Shown: positions 1 to 9,311, counted from the first letter of the stretch. The stretch is 47,763 bases of DNA from an uncultured Oxalobacteraceae bacterium (GCA_946480015.1 CAMLIL010000042.1:1-47763); one strand, 5' to 3'. The notes: a model not told the origin generated them from the sequence alone. Numbers and translations are program-made.

Positions 1-1237
1 TCAGGAACATCTTGCCTGGCTGCAGGCGCCATTTCTGGATGATCTTCGATTCGGGAATCGGCAGCACGCCCGATTCGGACGCCATCACCACCAGGTCGTC
101 GTCGGTGACGATGTAGCGGGCCGGACGCAGGCCGTTGCGGTCCAGGGTGCCGCCGATGTGGCGGCCGTCGGTAAAGGCCATCGCGGCCGGGCCGTCCCAT
201 GGTTCCATCATGGCGGCGTGGTATTCGTAGAAGGCGCGGCGGTTGTCGTCCATCAGCGTGTGGTTTTCCCACGCTTCCGGCACCATCATCATCATGGCCT
301 GGGCGATCGGGTAGCCCGACATGATCAGCAGTTCGAGCGCGTTGTCGAAGCAGGCGGTGTCCGACTGGCCTTCATAGATCAGCGGGAACAGTTTCTGCAG
401 GTCGTCGCCCAGCACGGCCGACTTCATCACGCCTTCGCGCGCGCGCATCCAGTTGAAGTTGCCCTTGACGGTGTTGATCTCGCCGTTGTGCGCCAGCAGG
501 CGGTACGGGTGGGCCAGCGGCCACTCGGGGAAGGTGTTGGTCGAGAAGCGCTGGTGCACCAGGGCCAGGGCCGAGATGCAGCGTGGGTCTTGCAAGTCTT
601 TATAGTAGACGCCGACCTGGTCGGCCAGCAGCAGGCCTTTGTAGACGATGGTGCGGGCCGACATCGACGGCACGAAAAATTCCTTGCCGTGCAGCAGTTG
701 CAGGGCCTGGATGGCGTGGCCCGACGATTTGCGGATCACATACAGTTTGCGCTCGAGCGCGTCGGTGACCATCACGTCCGGGCCGCGGCCGATGAAGATC
801 TGGCGGATCAGCGGCTCTTTGGCGCGCACCAGCGGCGACATTGGCATGGTTTCGTCCAGCGGCACATTGCGCCAGCCCAGCACGACCTGGCCTTCGATGC
901 GCACGGCGCGCTCGATTTCCTGTTCGCAAGCGATGCGCGACGCGTTTTCCTTCGGCAGGAACACCATGCCCACGCCGTACTCGCCGGGTGGGGGCAGTTC
1001 CACGCCCTGCTTGGCCATTTCTTCGCGATAGAACTGGTCCGGGATCTGGATCAGGATACCGGCACCGTCGCCCATCAGCTTGTCGGCGCCGACGGCACCC
1101 CGGTGATCCAGGTTTTTCAGGATCTGCAAGCCTTGTTCAACGATGGAGTGGCTCTTGTTGCCCTTGATATGGGCGATGAAGCCGACACCGCAGGCATCGT
1201 GTTCATTGGACGGGTCGTACAAACCTTGGGCAATCAT
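1..1237 (-). CDS. gltB: Glutamate synthase (NADPH) large subunit, N-terminal part (cut by window edge)
   Basis: First 412 codons of the large subunit of glutamate synthase, which makes two glutamates from glutamine and 2-oxoglutarate in the cytoplasm. The visible part is the class II glutamine amidotransferase domain. Cys16, within NEHDACGVGF, is the expected catalytic nucleophile, exposed after removal of a short propeptide. Later conserved stretches include LKNLDHRGAVGAD, LVHQRFSTNTFPEWPLAHP, RLLAHNGEINTVKGN, DGPAAMAF and DRNGLRPARY. The ATG at 1237 is preceded by GGAGA about six bases upstream. The synthase and FMN domains lie beyond base 1. The gene reads out of the window; gltD would be expected downstream but is not seen. 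Confidence 0.97.
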   Translation of the reverse strand, partial: MIAQGLYDPSNEHDACGVGFIAHIKGNKSHSIVEQGLQILKNLDHRGAVGADKLMGDGAGILIQIPDQFYREEMAKQGVELPPPGEYGVGMVFLPKENASRIACEQEIERAVRIEGQVVLGWRNVPLDETMPMSPLVRAKEPLIRQIFIGRGPDVMVTDALERKLYVIRKSSGHAIQALQLLHGKEFFVPSMSARTIVYKGLLLADQVGVYYKDLQDPRCISALALVHQRFSTNTFPEWPLAHPYRLLAHNGEINTVKGNFNWMRAREGVMKSAVLGDDLQKLFPLIYEGQSDTACFDNALELLIMSGYPIAQAMMMMVPEAWENHTLMDDNRRAFYEYHAAMMEPWDGPAAMAFTDGRHIGGTLDRNGLRPARYIVTDDDLVVMASESGVLPIPESKIIQKWRLQPGKMFL

Positions 1238-1792
1238 GAATGTTCTCCACAGCATTTTTTAAGTCGAGCGTTAAGGGTAGAGCAATGCCTGGTAAACATC
1301 AACAATAATAATTAGGGTCGGAGTCGAATTAAATTCTCATGATCGTACTTTAAAATTAAATGGGGACATAGTGAATGCGAACGATGGTTGCGTTTATGCA
1401 AGTCAATAAAGATGGCGCAAATGGGCGAGCCCCCTCTGACTTTCTCGATACACGGACCGGAGCCAAGGTCATCGAGCGCTTGCTCGGTGCCATGCTGAGC
1501 GGGGCGTATCAGTGAAACTGTGGCGCACCGCCACGGAGGACAGAAAGCGTAGTGCAACCGACCTGACTGGAGCAGGCGCGGCAGCAACGCCTGGCTGGTG
1601 GAACAGGGCAGGCCAGGCAGTTGTGTACTGTGCGCCAAGCATTGCGAGCGCAATTGGCATCACAACGTTCGCTGCTGTTGCTGGTGCCGTCCGTTATTGT
1701 GCCGGATGAATACTGCGCGCTCATGCTGCCGATGCCGCGCATGCAGAATATCCGGCCTGCCCGGGCAGGCCGGAATCAAGAGACGTGCGGGC
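1238..1792. other. 555-base gap without a convincing gene
   Basis: Leader of gltB at the left (A/T-rich around 1240-1370, suitable for a gltB promoter), then G/C-rich sequence up to the MCP stop. Two short plus-strand frames abut here: 1375-1515 (46 codons, ATG) and 1512-1709 (GTG, 65 codons). Neither has a good ribosome binding site or a recognisable family. A 113-codon minus frame covers the same DNA. It could be a decayed gene or mobile-element remnant; I cannot assign it. Confidence 0.4.
1752..1773. terminator. Perfect 22-base palindrome behind the MCP gene
   Basis: CCGGCCTGCCC followed immediately by its exact complement, 19 bases past the MCP stop codon. A perfect 11-bp stem fits a transcript-end hairpin, but neither strand has a T-run after it. 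It is therefore either a non-canonical terminator or a protein-binding palindrome. Confidence 0.4.
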
Positions 1793-3526
1793 TTAGAACG
1801 TTTCCCATTCCTCGGTATCGCGGATTGGCGCGCGGCGCCCCTGAGCAGCAGCGATGCGGCGCGGCGCGGCCGCAGCCGCAGCCGCGGGTGCATTCACTCT
1901 CGCGGGCATGGGCGTGACGGGCGCTTTCTTGAGCACCGGCTTGGCGCGCTCCAGTTGCCGCTCTACCTGGAACAGGCTGACCTGCTTGGACAGATTGCCC
2001 GCCTGGTCCTGCATCGCTTCGGCGGCTGCGGCCGCTTCTTCAACCAGCGCCGCATTCTGCTGGGTGACTTCGTCCATCTGGGCAATCGCCATATTGATCT
2101 GCTCGATGCCGGCGCTCTGCTCTTCGCTCGCTTCGACGATTTTCCCCAGGATGCCGGCGACCCGCTCGACACTGGTGACCACCTGCGCCATCGTGGCGCC
2201 GGCCTGCTCGACCAGCTTGTTGCCAGCCTCGACCTTTTCGACCGAGTCGCCGATCAAGCCCTTGATTTCCTTCGCCGCGGCGGCCGAGCGTTGCGCGAGA
2301 CTGCGCACTTCGGTCGCGACCACCGCAAAGCCACGGCCCTGCTCGCCCGCGCGTGCCGCTTCCACTGCCGCATTCAGGGCCAGGATATTGGTCTGGAAGG
2401 CAATGCCGTCGATAACGCCGATGATGTCCACGATCTTCTTGGCGGACTGGTCAATCGCCGCCATCGTGTGGACCACCTGCGAGACCACCTGGCCGCCTTG
2501 CCCCGCCACATCGGAGGCCGACTGCGCCAGGTCGTTGGCCTGGCGTGCGTTGTCGGCGTTCTGCTTGACGGTCGTGGTCAATTCTTCCATGGACGAGGCG
2601 GTTTCTTCCAGCGAACTGGCCTGTTCCTCCGTGCGCGATGACAAGTCTTGATTGCCTGCGGCGATCTGGCCCGAGGCCGTGGCGATCGCATCTGTGCTGA
2701 TGTGCACCTGGCTGACAATATTGACCAGGCTGTCGCGCATCGCCCGCATCGCGAACAGCAGGCTGCTGTGGTCATTGGGCTGGACGTCGATGGTGCCGGT
2801 GAGGTTGCCGGCGGCGATCTGACCGGCGATCTCGACGGCGAAGGCGGGCTCGCAACCGAGCTGCTTGACCACGCTGCGGGTGATCAGCACGGTGGCTACC
2901 GCGCTGATCAGTAGCGACAGGGCGCCGAACAGCATCAACAGCTTGCGCGCGTTCGCATAAGTCTTCGCCGCCGCGGCGGTCGCCTCGGCGTTTTGCGCTT
3001 CTTCCAGCGCGATCAGCTTGCGCACCAGCTCCCACCATTTCTTTTGCACGGGGCGAAACTCCATGCGCAGCAACTTGTAGGCGTCGTCGCCTTTCTTCTC
3101 CAGCGCCAGGGCCTGGGCGCTGGCAATGAAGGGGGCGGCGCTCACGGCCTGCTGGCGGATCTGTCCCAGGAGTTCGGTTTCTTCCGGTGTGGTCGAGGCA
3201 AAGGTGCTGAACATTTTGCTCAGCTTCTGTTCCGCCTCGGCGTATTTCTTCCCCTGCGCCGCGATCCGCGCGACCTCGATCTCGATTTCCTCGTCCTCGC
3301 TGAGCAGGATCAGGTTGCGCAAGGCCAGCGCGCGTTCCGTGATGGTCAAGTCCATGGTGGCGGCCAGCTTGGTTTCAGCCTGGTTGACTTCGGTGACCTC
3401 CGTCATCCGATCGCGGATTTCCGCCATGCGCGTCAAGCTGAGCACGATGAGGATGGCGAGCAAGCCGGCGACCAGCCCAAAGCCAATTTGCAGCCGCGTC
3501 GAGACATTCATGTTTGCTAAGTTCAT
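1793..3526 (-). CDS. Methyl-accepting chemotaxis protein with C-terminal EWETF pentapeptide
   Basis: 577-residue inner-membrane chemoreceptor. TM1 is about residues 13-32; a periplasmic four-helix-bundle-type sensor follows; TM2 is about 195-216; then HAMP and a long cytoplasmic signalling coiled coil with the conserved tip [20 protein letters not shown] and the CheA/CheW contact region [17 protein letters not shown]. The last five residues, EWETF, match the tethering pentapeptide (NWETF type) that docks CheR and CheB in enterobacterial Tar/Tsr, joined through an Ala/Pro-rich linker. The ATG at 3526 has AAGG at a usual distance; the in-frame Met6 lacks a Shine-Dalgarno. No chemotaxis operon is in the window, so this is a stand-alone receptor gene. 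Ligand unknown. Confidence 0.95.
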   Translation of the reverse strand: MNLANMNVSTRLQIGFGLVAGLLAILIVLSLTRMAEIRDRMTEVTEVNQAETKLAATMDLTITERALALRNLILLSEDEEIEIEVARIAAQGKKYAEAEQKLSKMFSTFASTTPEETELLGQIRQQAVSAAPFIASAQALALEKKGDDAYKLLRMEFRPVQKKWWELVRKLIALEEAQNAEATAAAAKTYANARKLLMLFGALSLLISAVATVLITRSVVKQLGCEPAFAVEIAGQIAAGNLTGTIDVQPNDHSSLLFAMRAMRDSLVNIVSQVHISTDAIATASGQIAAGNQDLSSRTEEQASSLEETASSMEELTTTVKQNADNARQANDLAQSASDVAGQGGQVVSQVVHTMAAIDQSAKKIVDIIGVIDGIAFQTNILALNAAVEAARAGEQGRGFAVVATEVRSLAQRSAAAAKEIKGLIGDSVEKVEAGNKLVEQAGATMAQVVTSVERVAGILGKIVEASEEQSAGIEQINMAIAQMDEVTQQNAALVEEAAAAAEAMQDQAGNLSKQVSLFQVERQLERAKPVLKKAPVTPMPARVNAPAAAAAAAPRRIAAAQGRRAPIRDTEEWETF

Positions 3527-3791
3527 TCGGTACCTTCACAGTGAAGTGGTCGACTCGTTATCGTCAAAGAGCTTGCGACAACCCGGAAATTATTTTCCCT
3601 GTGGAAAACATTCGGTCCAATTCTAGGCTAATGTTTCCTCTCAATTTCCTCGAAAAGTAACAATGGGCCTATTGTTGCGCAAAATAAACATAATGCACCA
3701 CGGAAAAACTTGTGCGGGCGCGCGCCGGCCAGGCTGGACCGCCAAGCCGCATGCCGAAACGGGGGGCGGGGAAGGGCGCAGGGTGCGCCTG

Positions 3792-4490
3792 CTACAGCGG
3801 ACCGGGCTTTTTGAACGGGCGGCCGCGCTTGGCCGGCAACACTTGCCGCTTGATGGTCTGCTGCAGATTGGCCTTGTAGGTGTCGGAGGCCAGCGGCCAG
3901 CCCTTGAGCACGGCCGCTTCGATCTGGGCATGCTCGGCGTCGGGCAAGGCTTGGCGCCCCAGCTCGATGTAGGCCGCTTCGCGCTGGAAAGGGGTGTTGC
4001 CCAGCGCCCAGTACAGGGCGTGGTCGGTGATGACCGGATCGACCCGCATCCCGGCGTGGTGGTGGTAGCTCGACCAGGGATAGTCGAGCGGGTCGGCCAC
4101 CACTTTGGTGCGCACCGCGTTCAGTTCCACAAAGCGGCTGCATTTCATGAAATAGTTTTCGGCGTCGATCAGCGAGGTCTTGAAGCGGCCCTGGAACAGG
4201 CCGCCGCTGCGCTGGTGCCGTGCGTTGTACCAGGGCACGTAGTAGCGGCCCAGCCTTTGCATCATTTGCGCCAGCCCCGTGTCGGTGGCGGGCGTGGCCA
4301 GCAAATGGAAGTGGTTGGGCATCAGCACATAGGCGTGGATGGCGACCTTGAATTCGCGCGCGCTGTCGCGCAGCCAGACCAGGAATTGCTGGTAATCCTC
4401 GCTGTCGCGGAAGATCAGCTGGCCGTCATTGCCTTGCTGGATGATGTGGTGCGGCTGGTGGGCAATGACGAGTCGGGGCAGGCGGGCCAT
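3792..4490 (-). CDS. REP-associated tyrosine transposase (RAYT, Y1/IS200-like fold)
   Basis: 232-residue single-domain HUH nuclease of the TnpA-REP family, which cuts and joins single-stranded REP hairpins. Seen: the metal-binding HUH motif MPNHFHLL (His60, His62); the candidate nucleophile Tyr113 in ENYFMKCSRF followed by the family signature VELNAVR; and a basic C-terminus (KRGRPFKK). The ATG at 4490 is chosen because MARLPRLVIAHQPHHIIQQG matches the usual RAYT N-terminus; an upstream in-frame start at 4526 would begin inside the inverted repeat. No clear Shine-Dalgarno. Domesticated single-copy genes of this kind usually sit beside REP copies, and one such pair overlaps the 5' side here. 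Confidence 0.9.
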   Translation of the reverse strand: MARLPRLVIAHQPHHIIQQGNDGQLIFRDSEDYQQFLVWLRDSAREFKVAIHAYVLMPNHFHLLATPATDTGLAQMMQRLGRYYVPWYNARHQRSGGLFQGRFKTSLIDAENYFMKCSRFVELNAVRTKVVADPLDYPWSSYHHHAGMRVDPVITDHALYWALGNTPFQREAAYIELGRQALPDAEHAQIEAAVLKGWPLASDTYKANLQQTIKRQVLPAKRGRPFKKPGPL

Positions 4491-4497
4491 ATGACGG

Positions 4498-4571
4498 CGT
4501 CGTCCTCGCGAAAGCGTCGAACCCATGCGCCATCAGCTCAGCATGGGTCCGGCGCTTGCGCGAGGACGACG
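4498..4571. repeat. REP-like inverted repeat pair (BIME-like) at the RAYT start
   Basis: Left arm 4498-4528 and right arm 4541-4571 are inverted copies, 28 of 31 positions matching, separated by 12 bases. Each arm carries CGTCGTCCTCGCG at its outer end and ACCCATGC at its inner end. Each outer part can itself form a small hairpin through CGC/GCG. The size, inverted pairing and position immediately upstream of a RAYT gene fit a REP doublet, the substrate of that transposase. I did not find another copy by eye in this window. Confidence 0.8.
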
Positions 4572-4799
4572 GCTTGTGATCGAGAGCATATTCTAGCGCA
4601 CCCTGTCCCCAATGAGAAGTTGAACGGCAAGCGCGCCCAGGCCGTCCAGCAGTGGAACCGTACAGGCCGATGACGCCACTGATCGATACAAGAAGCTTGC
4701 GCAGTTCTTGACGAACCAGCAGGCAGCGCCGCTGCCCGCGTCAGACTGGCCCGGTCCTGGCGTATCGACTGTTTGGGCGCAATTTTAATATGGAGAACG

Positions 4800-5201
4800 A
4801 TGGAAAACATGCATTTGAAAACCGCTGTGTCGAGCAAAGGCCGGCTCGTCACGGGCGCCGTCATGACGATGGCCACCGCCGCGCTGCTGGCGATGGCCCC
4901 AGCGTCCGAGGCTGCCTCGACGGCCAGCGGCGTTGGAAAGTACGCGACAGCGGCAATCCAGAACGCCAAGAACATCGCTGGGGCCAAATGTAACGCGCAG
5001 TACCCGCGCCAGGCTATCGTCAGAGGCCGATGGGCCTCACCGGGCACCGTTCTGGTCTCGCCGTCCTGGATGCAATACACTCCGACCCTGATTTACGATT
5101 GCTTCGCGAATCGCGCATGGGGCCGTCCTCCGATTTTCGAAATTTCCAATACCCCAACGTGGAAAATCAGGAAGGTGCCGGACGGAAGTAGGATCGAGTG
5201 A
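4800..5201 (+). CDS. Small secreted protein of unknown function
   Basis: 133 residues. The ATG at 4800 is preceded by TGGAGAACG, a good ribosome binding site; an earlier in-frame start at 4773 has none. The N-terminus has a basic region then a hydrophobic stretch (VTGAVMTMATAALLAMAP) ending in SEAAS, so export with signal peptidase cleavage near residue 37-39 is likely. The mature part is about 95 residues with two cysteines (in GAKCNAQY and YDCFANRAW) that could pair, and several Trp/Pro. No family recognised. It stands alone between the REP pair and the porin operon, pointing away from the first and converging on the second. Confidence 0.7.
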   Translation: MENMHLKTAVSSKGRLVTGAVMTMATAALLAMAPASEAASTASGVGKYATAAIQNAKNIAGAKCNAQYPRQAIVRGRWASPGTVLVSPSWMQYTPTLIYDCFANRAWGRPPIFEISNTPTWKIRKVPDGSRIE

Positions 5202-5268
5202 CCGGGCTGCGCTGATTCGGGCGGCATCCGGGGCGGTGCTTGCCACCCCGGTAAAGGCAGCGCCGGTC

Positions 5269-5295
5269 GCTTGCGCCGTTCATGACGGCGCAAGC
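5269..5295. terminator. Hairpin between convergent secreted-protein and porin genes
   Basis: GCTTGCGCCGT and its exact complement with a five-base loop, an 11-bp stem between the stop codons of two convergent genes (5201 and 5315). The position suggests a shared bidirectional terminator, but there is no T-tract on either side. Confidence 0.45.
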
Positions 5296-5314
5296 CCAAG
5301 CCAGGGAGCGCGCG

Positions 5315-6409
5315 TTAGAAAATCACGTCCAGCGATGCGCTGATCATCTTGGCGTCGTGGGTGAAGTCGTAGGCGCTGCGGTCGATCACCTTGTCGAACT
5401 GGATTTTCACGTCCATGTTCTTGCGGAAGTCCCAGCGCACGGCGGCAAAGCGGGTGGTGTCGATCTGCGCGGCGGTATAAGCCTCGGTGATCTTTTCCGT
5501 GTACGAGGAATAGCCGATCAGCGGGGTGAACTTGCCCCAGCGGTAGCCGATCGTGGTGGTGAAACTGCGCGACTTGAAATCCAGCGATGGCCGCTGGAAG
5601 GTGTTCGCCTCGGCCCGTACCATCCAGTTCTTGTAGTCGATGCTGCCCGACAGCCCAATGATGCGCTGGCGTACCCCGGTCGACAAGCTCGGATCTTCAT
5701 CCGGCACATACAGCTTCAGATCGATCGAGTTTTGCATGTAGATCAGGCGCGCGCCGAAAATATCGTTGGACACGTCCAGATACCCGCCCAGGATGTGGCG
5801 CCAGGCCTCGTCCACCTTGTGGCCGTAGTAGATGTTGCGCATCTCGATATTGTCTTTGGTCGTTTCCTGCCCGGCGAACAGATTGGCGCGCACGGCCCAG
5901 TCGCCCACGCTGGTGGTGTACGACACGTTGGCGCCGTTGTAAGCGCCGACTTCCCAGCCGTAAATGTCTTGCGGCACCCGTACCCAGGGCAGGGTATAGC
6001 CCACGTAGACGCTGTCGGAATAGGCATAGATCGGCAGGCGGCGGCGCCCGGCCTGGACGGTCAGTTCCGGCGTCACGTCGTAGGACAGGTAGGCCCAGTC
6101 GACGTCGAGCTTGCCGTCGCGCGAGGCGTGCGAGACCGCCTGCAGGGTGCCGGACAGCTTGTCGGTGAACTGGTACTTGCCTTGCAGCCCGACCAGCGAT
6201 TCCTTGGCCAAGCTGAACTGTTTTTGCTCGTACACGGCGCCGTGTTCGTAGTTGCCGATGAAGCAGGGGCAGCTGGCGTCGAACAACTCGCCTTGCCAGC
6301 CTTCAAAGGCCTTGCCGCCGGTGACGGTGGCGAAGCCCGATACGGTGAGGTCGCCGGCGCTGGCCACGCCTGCGCTTGCCAGCAAAAGGGCAACGGTAAT
6401 TTTTTTCAT
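5315..6409 (-). CDS. Outer-membrane porin-like beta-barrel protein
   Basis: 364 residues. Clear signal peptide MKKITVALLLASAGVASA, then alternating amphipathic strands and a C-terminal aromatic signature (SASLDVIF) as recognised by the BAM machinery. The sequence resembles the Gram-negative porin superfamily used for small-solute diffusion. An unusual CPC pair lies near residue 47-49, close to the first strands; cysteines are rare in porins. It starts 15 bases after the phosphate-binding-like gene and so is the last gene of a probable minus-strand operon with it and the chemoreceptor. The porin may supply the solute they sense or bind; the substrate is not visible from sequence. Confidence 0.85.
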   Translation of the reverse strand: MKKITVALLLASAGVASAGDLTVSGFATVTGGKAFEGWQGELFDASCPCFIGNYEHGAVYEQKQFSLAKESLVGLQGKYQFTDKLSGTLQAVSHASRDGKLDVDWAYLSYDVTPELTVQAGRRRLPIYAYSDSVYVGYTLPWVRVPQDIYGWEVGAYNGANVSYTTSVGDWAVRANLFAGQETTKDNIEMRNIYYGHKVDEAWRHILGGYLDVSNDIFGARLIYMQNSIDLKLYVPDEDPSLSTGVRQRIIGLSGSIDYKNWMVRAEANTFQRPSLDFKSRSFTTTIGYRWGKFTPLIGYSSYTEKITEAYTAAQIDTTRFAAVRWDFRKNMDVKIQFDKVIDRSAYDFTHDAKMISASLDVIF

Positions 6410-6424
6410 GGGGATCCCGATCGG

Positions 6425-6832
6425 TTAGTTGGCAGTGGCGATGACTTTGACGCTGGCGTCGACATCTTTCTTGTCGATGTAGCCGACGCTGTTGGGGTCG
6501 GCGGCGACCGACTTCTTCATGTCGCCGCTATTGGCCACTTCCTTGGGCGGGGTGCCCGTGCCGGTGAAGATCAGCTTGCCCCAGATCGAGCGCACCTGGG
6601 CCGGGTCTTTCTTGCACGCCTTGCTGTAGAACTCGTCGCGTACGGGATTCTGTTCGGACAGGGTAACCGGCGTCGGGGTCTTGATCTTGCCGAGGAATAC
6701 CTGGCAAACCTGCTCCACCGCTGGCGTCAGCGCGGAATGGGCGGACACGATCATCACGACGTCGGCCTGGGCGGACGGCGCGGCGGCGGCCAGCGCCAGC
6801 CACGGCAGTGCTACTGCGGTTCTGATTTTCAT
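6425..6832 (-). CDS. Short periplasmic phosphate-binding-like protein (PstS/PBP-like fold, single lobe)
   Basis: 135 residues with signal peptide MKIRTAVALPWLALAAAAPSAQA. The mature part resembles the N-terminal segment of phosphate ABC transporter binding proteins: VFLGKIKTPTPVTLSEQN, an RDEFYSKACKKDP stretch, IWGKLIFTGTGTPPKE and a closing DPNSVGYIDKKDVDASVKVI. It is less than half the length of a normal PstS, so it lacks a complete two-lobe clam-shell, and no ABC permease or ATPase is nearby. Start ATG at 6832 with GAGAG just upstream. It lies 26 bases after the chemoreceptor and 15 before the porin, so a sensing or scavenging role with those proteins is more likely than ABC transport (inference). 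Confidence 0.85.
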   Translation of the reverse strand: MKIRTAVALPWLALAAAAPSAQADVVMIVSAHSALTPAVEQVCQVFLGKIKTPTPVTLSEQNPVRDEFYSKACKKDPAQVRSIWGKLIFTGTGTPPKEVANSGDMKKSVAADPNSVGYIDKKDVDASVKVIATAN

Positions 6833-6858
6833 AAGCTCTCTATGGGTTGGGAGATCGG

Positions 6859-8436
6859 CTATGCCGCGTGGGTCAGGCGCAGGGGGGCGGGGGCGGGGGC
6901 GTGGCCGCCTGCGCCGAGGGTAAACAAGCTGACGACCTGGGCCAGGTCGCCGGCCTGGTCCTGCATGGATTGGGCGGCCGCGGCGGTCTGCTGGACCAGT
7001 GCAGCGTTCTGTTCGGTGTCCTCGTCCATCTGGGCGATGGCCGCGTTGACCTGTTCGATGCCGGCGGTCTGCTGGCCGCTGACGTCGACGATCTCGGCCA
7101 TGATGTCGGTCACGCGCTGCACGCTGGCGACTATGTCGTCCATGGTGCTGCCGGTCTGGTCGACCAGCTGCGAACCCAGGCCGACCTGCTGGACCGAGTC
7201 GCTGATCAGGGTCTTGATTTCCTTGGCGGCGGCGGCCGAGCGCTGGGCCAGGCTGCGCACTTCGGTGGCGACCACGGCAAAACCGCGGCCCTGCTCGCCG
7301 GCACGCGCCGCTTCCACCGCGGCATTGAGCGCGAGAATATTGGTTTGGAAGGCGATGCCTTCGATCACGCCGATGATGTCGGCAATCTTGCGCGAGGACG
7401 CGTTGATGGCGCCCATGGTGTCGACCACCCGGGCCACCACCTGGCCGCCCTTGACGGCCACCTCCGAGGCGGACGCGGCCAGCAGATTGGCTTGCTGGGC
7501 GTGGTCGGCGTTGCGCTGGGCGGTGCTGGTCAGCTGGGCCATGGCGTGCGCGGTCTGTTCCAGCGCATCGGCCTGCTGCTCGGTGCGGGTCGACAGGCTG
7601 GTATTGCCTTCGGAAATTTGCACGGAATTGCTGGCGATGGCTTCAGTGCCGGCGCGCACTTGCCCGACGATGCGTACCAGGCTGCCGTTCATGTCTTTCA
7701 GGGCGCGCAGCAGCTGGCCGGTTTCGTCGACCGCGCTGGTGTGGATGTCGCTGGTCAGGTCGCCCGAGGCAACGGTCTGGGCCACGCCGACGGCGCGCTG
7801 CAGCTGGCTCGACAAAGCGCGCGCCACCAGCACGGCGAAAAACAGGGCGACCGCCAGCCCCACCGCGCCCAGCGCGATGCCTCCTTGCACGGCGCGGTCG
7901 GCAGCGCTGGTGGCGTCGTTGACGGTGCCGATGAAGCGGCGGTTGCCTTTTTCGCGGAAGGCCAGCAAGTCCTTGCGGTAGGTGTCCAGGTTGGCGGCCA
8001 TGGCGTGCAGGGCGGCGCCATCGGGGGTGCCGCTCTTTTGCGCCATCATGTCGGCCACCCGGCGTGCAACGTTGTAATAATTGTCAAATTCGCGAGCCAG
8101 GCGTTGCAGCGTGCTTGCTTCGGCAACATCGAGCTTGAGCATGCGCGCATAGTTGGCGCGCACCTTTTGGGCGATGGTATCGGCAAGCTGGATGGGGTCG
8201 GTTTCGCCGGAAGAGGCGGCGCTGTTGAGCTGATCGATGATCTTGTCGAGCGCGCTGACATTGTCGACCGTGGCGTCCTGCACCGGCACCTGGACGTCGC
8301 GCACCTGGGTCAGGCGGCTGTTGTTCTGGTGGAATACCGATACGGTGGTGACCAAGTACAAGGCCATGCAGGCCATGGCGATGGCCGGGGCGAACAACAC
8401 CTTCCACAACAGTGGCAAACGGTGCAGCAGTTTCAT
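6859..8436 (-). CDS. Methyl-accepting chemotaxis protein
   Basis: 525-residue chemoreceptor: TM1 about 12-34, periplasmic helical sensor about 35-183, TM2 about 184-207, HAMP, then the signalling domain with the tip [20 protein letters not shown] and [17 protein letters not shown]. Unlike the receptor at 1.8-3.5 kb it ends in LRLTHAA and has no tethering pentapeptide, so it would rely on other receptors for efficient methylation. Strong Shine-Dalgarno AGGAG before ATG 8436. It is directly followed by the phosphate-binding-like and porin genes and preceded, 118 bases upstream, by a response regulator on the same strand, which suggests one functional unit. Confidence 0.95.
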   Translation of the reverse strand: MKLLHRLPLLWKVLFAPAIAMACMALYLVTTVSVFHQNNSRLTQVRDVQVPVQDATVDNVSALDKIIDQLNSAASSGETDPIQLADTIAQKVRANYARMLKLDVAEASTLQRLAREFDNYYNVARRVADMMAQKSGTPDGAALHAMAANLDTYRKDLLAFREKGNRRFIGTVNDATSAADRAVQGGIALGAVGLAVALFFAVLVARALSSQLQRAVGVAQTVASGDLTSDIHTSAVDETGQLLRALKDMNGSLVRIVGQVRAGTEAIASNSVQISEGNTSLSTRTEQQADALEQTAHAMAQLTSTAQRNADHAQQANLLAASASEVAVKGGQVVARVVDTMGAINASSRKIADIIGVIEGIAFQTNILALNAAVEAARAGEQGRGFAVVATEVRSLAQRSAAAAKEIKTLISDSVQQVGLGSQLVDQTGSTMDDIVASVQRVTDIMAEIVDVSGQQTAGIEQVNAAIAQMDEDTEQNAALVQQTAAAAQSMQDQAGDLAQVVSLFTLGAGGHAPAPAPLRLTHAA

Positions 8437-8554
8437 GTGTCACTCCTGGTGGAACTTGCGGCGTGGCAAACTTGCCACACGTCATTATTCTAGTTCAGGA
8501 GCACGGCGTCAATAATCACATATTGTCACTTTGTACCGGAAAGCAACAGAATCG

Positions 8555-9235
8555 TCAGCTGAGCGTGAAGCCAGCGGAAAGACTGTAGCCTTCACCATAC
8601 GCACTGCGCAGCGGCAAGTCCTGGCCCAGGCCGGTGCGGGCCTTTTTGCGCAGGCGGTAGACCAGCATGTCGACCCGGCGGCTGGCGTCGGGATCGTCGC
8701 CGCCCATGCCGGCCACGATGACCTGGCGCGGCACCGGCCGGGTGTTGATGGTCAGCAAATGCAGAAAGTTGCATTCCTTTTCCGTCAAGTCGATCACGGC
8801 GCCCATCAATTCAAGTTGGCGAGCGCTCACTTTCAAGGTCCACTTGCTCGGCTGCGGGGCCGGCTCGGCAGGACGGACGCGCCGGTCGAGCGCTTCGATG
8901 TGCGCGGCCAGCTCGGGGAACTTGATCGGCTTGGTCAAATAGTGGTCCGCGCCCAGGCGCAGGCCGAGAATGCGGTTGTCGAACGCGACCCGGCCGGTCA
9001 GCACCAGCAGGCCGATTTCCGGGTAGAGCTGGCGCATGCGCGGAATGACATTGAAGCCATCCTCATCGGGCAGGCCGAGGTCGAGCACCACGACGGCGGT
9101 GGGCGTCTTGGTGAGCGCCGCCCACATTTCACCGGCGCTGGTGGCGATCGCCACCTCATGGTCGAGCTCCATCAGGAACTCGGCCATATCCGCGGCGTAA
9201 TCGCCATTATCTTCAACGATCAGTATCTGGGTCAT
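8555..9235 (-). CDS. OmpR/PhoB-family response regulator
   Basis: 226 residues. Receiver domain 1-115 with acidic pocket (VEDN, residues 7-10), phospho-acceptor Asp52 in VVLDLGLPDEDG, the conserved Thr (LVLTGR) and Lys (YLTKPIKF). The C-terminal winged-helix DNA-binding domain is about 130-226 (LTEKECNFLHLL, RRVDMLVYRLRKK, YGEGYSL). Start at 9235 chosen because receivers begin MTQILIVEDN; a GTG ten codons upstream is possible, and neither has a strong ribosome binding site. It follows the histidine kinase by 76 bases on the same strand, so that kinase is its likely partner. Confidence 0.93.
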   Translation of the reverse strand: MTQILIVEDNGDYAADMAEFLMELDHEVAIATSAGEMWAALTKTPTAVVVLDLGLPDEDGFNVIPRMRQLYPEIGLLVLTGRVAFDNRILGLRLGADHYLTKPIKFPELAAHIEALDRRVRPAEPAPQPSKWTLKVSARQLELMGAVIDLTEKECNFLHLLTINTRPVPRQVIVAGMGGDDPDASRRVDMLVYRLRKKARTGLGQDLPLRSAYGEGYSLSAGFTLS

Positions 9236-9311
9236 GCGATGGCCATTTTTCTTTATTGCGTGCACCCTGAGCCATATTTACTTTTACTCAGCGCTTACCC
9301 TGGTTTGTTGA

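Noticed and set aside
1512..1709. 65-codon plus frame with GTG start as a gene
   Set aside because: No ribosome binding site, no family, and a minus frame is open over the same bases; left within the gap description.
3558..3565. GACGATAA on minus upstream of the chemoreceptor as a flagellar sigma-28 -10 box
   Set aside because: No TAAA/TAAAG -35 element at the required spacing.
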